DNA of 5,810 bases from Omnitrophica bacterium RBG_13_46_9 (lineage in GTDB: Bacteria > Omnitrophota > Gorgyraeia > JABMRN01 > RBG-13-46-9), in contig MHFD01000009.1 in the NCBI GenBank assembly GCA_001804045.1, positions 46,104 to 51,913 of the forward strand, given 5' to 3'. The position numbers were made by a program, and so were the translations under genes. Under the pieces are notes generated by a model, which saw nothing but the letters and a program-made list of their open reading frames with translations, searched no databases and was not told where the DNA came from. Below are positions 5,466-5,810 of this stretch, piece by piece. How positions within the stretch are numbered: the stretch's first letter is position 1; every line of letters starts with the position of its first letter.

Positions 5466-5810
5466 ATGAAAGCTAATAACAAATATGATGTTGTTATAAT
5501 CGGAGCGGGCATAGGCGGACTTGTTTGCGGATGTTATTTGGCGAAGGCTGGCATGAAAGTTCTTATCGTGGAGCAACACCATAAACCAGGTGGTTATTGT
5601 ACTTCTTTTAAAAGAAAAGATTTTACATTTGATGTCGCTGTGCATTATATAGGAGCTGCACGACATGGAGGTATAATAAATAAGATTTTGACCGAATTAT
5701 CTCTGACAAATCGTATAGAGTTAATTAAATTTGATCCTTGCGATAAAATTATCCTCCCAGATGGTGACATATATATTAGAAGAGATTATGAAGATACCAT
5801 GGATGAATTT
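5466..5810 (+). CDS. FAD-dependent oxidoreductase, phytoene desaturase / retinol saturase-like (5' part only)
   Basis: An open frame of 115 codons that runs off the window end without a stop. After ten residues comes an FAD-binding Rossmann motif, VVIIGAGIGGLVCGCYLAKAG (glycines at 13, 15, 17 and 18), with the expected acidic residue E36 at the end of the second strand (VLIVEQ) and PGG at 41-43. The following segment, FDVAVHYIGA (55-64), recalls the FDxGxHYIG-type sequence of carotenoid isomerases and retinol saturases more than a plain amine oxidase. Family members are about 500 residues and desaturate, isomerise or saturate conjugated polyenes bound to a membrane, so most of this protein lies outside the window. 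Linked to ketosynthase, ketoreductase and dehydratase genes without an enoyl reductase, it may modify a polyunsaturated acyl chain; that is inference. It is truncated by the window edge, not shown to be a pseudogene. Confidence 0.85.
   Translation, partial: MKANNKYDVVIIGAGIGGLVCGCYLAKAGMKVLIVEQHHKPGGYCTSFKRKDFTFDVAVHYIGAARHGGIINKILTELSLTNRIELIKFDPCDKIILPDGDIYIRRDYEDTMDEF

Overview
The window is a tightly packed, all-plus-strand gene cluster of eight genes from what looks like an uncultured, moderately AT-rich Gram-negative-type bacterium. The protein families and Shine-Dalgarno sequences are bacterial. Nothing in the window fixes the phylum; gene sets of this kind are known from environmental lineages such as anammox Planctomycetes and candidate phyla, and that comparison is from memory, not from a search.

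Layout: (1) 27-1139, an extended short-chain dehydrogenase (SDR) resembling thioester reductase / fatty acyl reductase domains; (2) 1123-1866, FabG-type 3-oxoacyl-ACP reductase, overlapping gene 1 by 17 bases; (3) 1867-2045, the only real intergenic gap, holding a symmetrical four-unit repeat that forms a large imperfect dyad; (4) 2046-2303, acyl carrier protein behind a very strong ribosome binding site; (5) 2307-2888, nitroreductase-family flavoprotein; (6) 2895-3332, FabZ-like dehydratase; (7) 3337-4551, FabF-like ketosynthase with an intact Cys-His-His triad; (8) 4561-5448, class I SAM-dependent methyltransferase; (9) 5466 to the window end, the first 115 residues of an FAD-dependent oxidoreductase of the phytoene desaturase / carotenoid isomerase / retinol saturase type. 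Genes from the ACP onward are separated by only 3, 6, 4, 9 and 17 bases, so they very probably form one operon.

Together the ACP, ketosynthase, ketoreductase and dehydratase make a near-complete dissociated (type II) fatty-acid/polyketide elongation module without an enoyl reductase in view. The other genes are redox or tailoring enzymes: a possible reductive release enzyme, a nitroreductase, a methyltransferase and a CrtI-like flavoprotein. This is not the usual housekeeping fab operon (no fabD, fabH, plsX or enoyl reductase here). It looks more like a specialised lipid or polyene cluster, in the spirit of aryl polyene clusters or the gene sets proposed for ladderane lipids. The product is unknown and the cluster runs off the right end of the window, possibly also the left.
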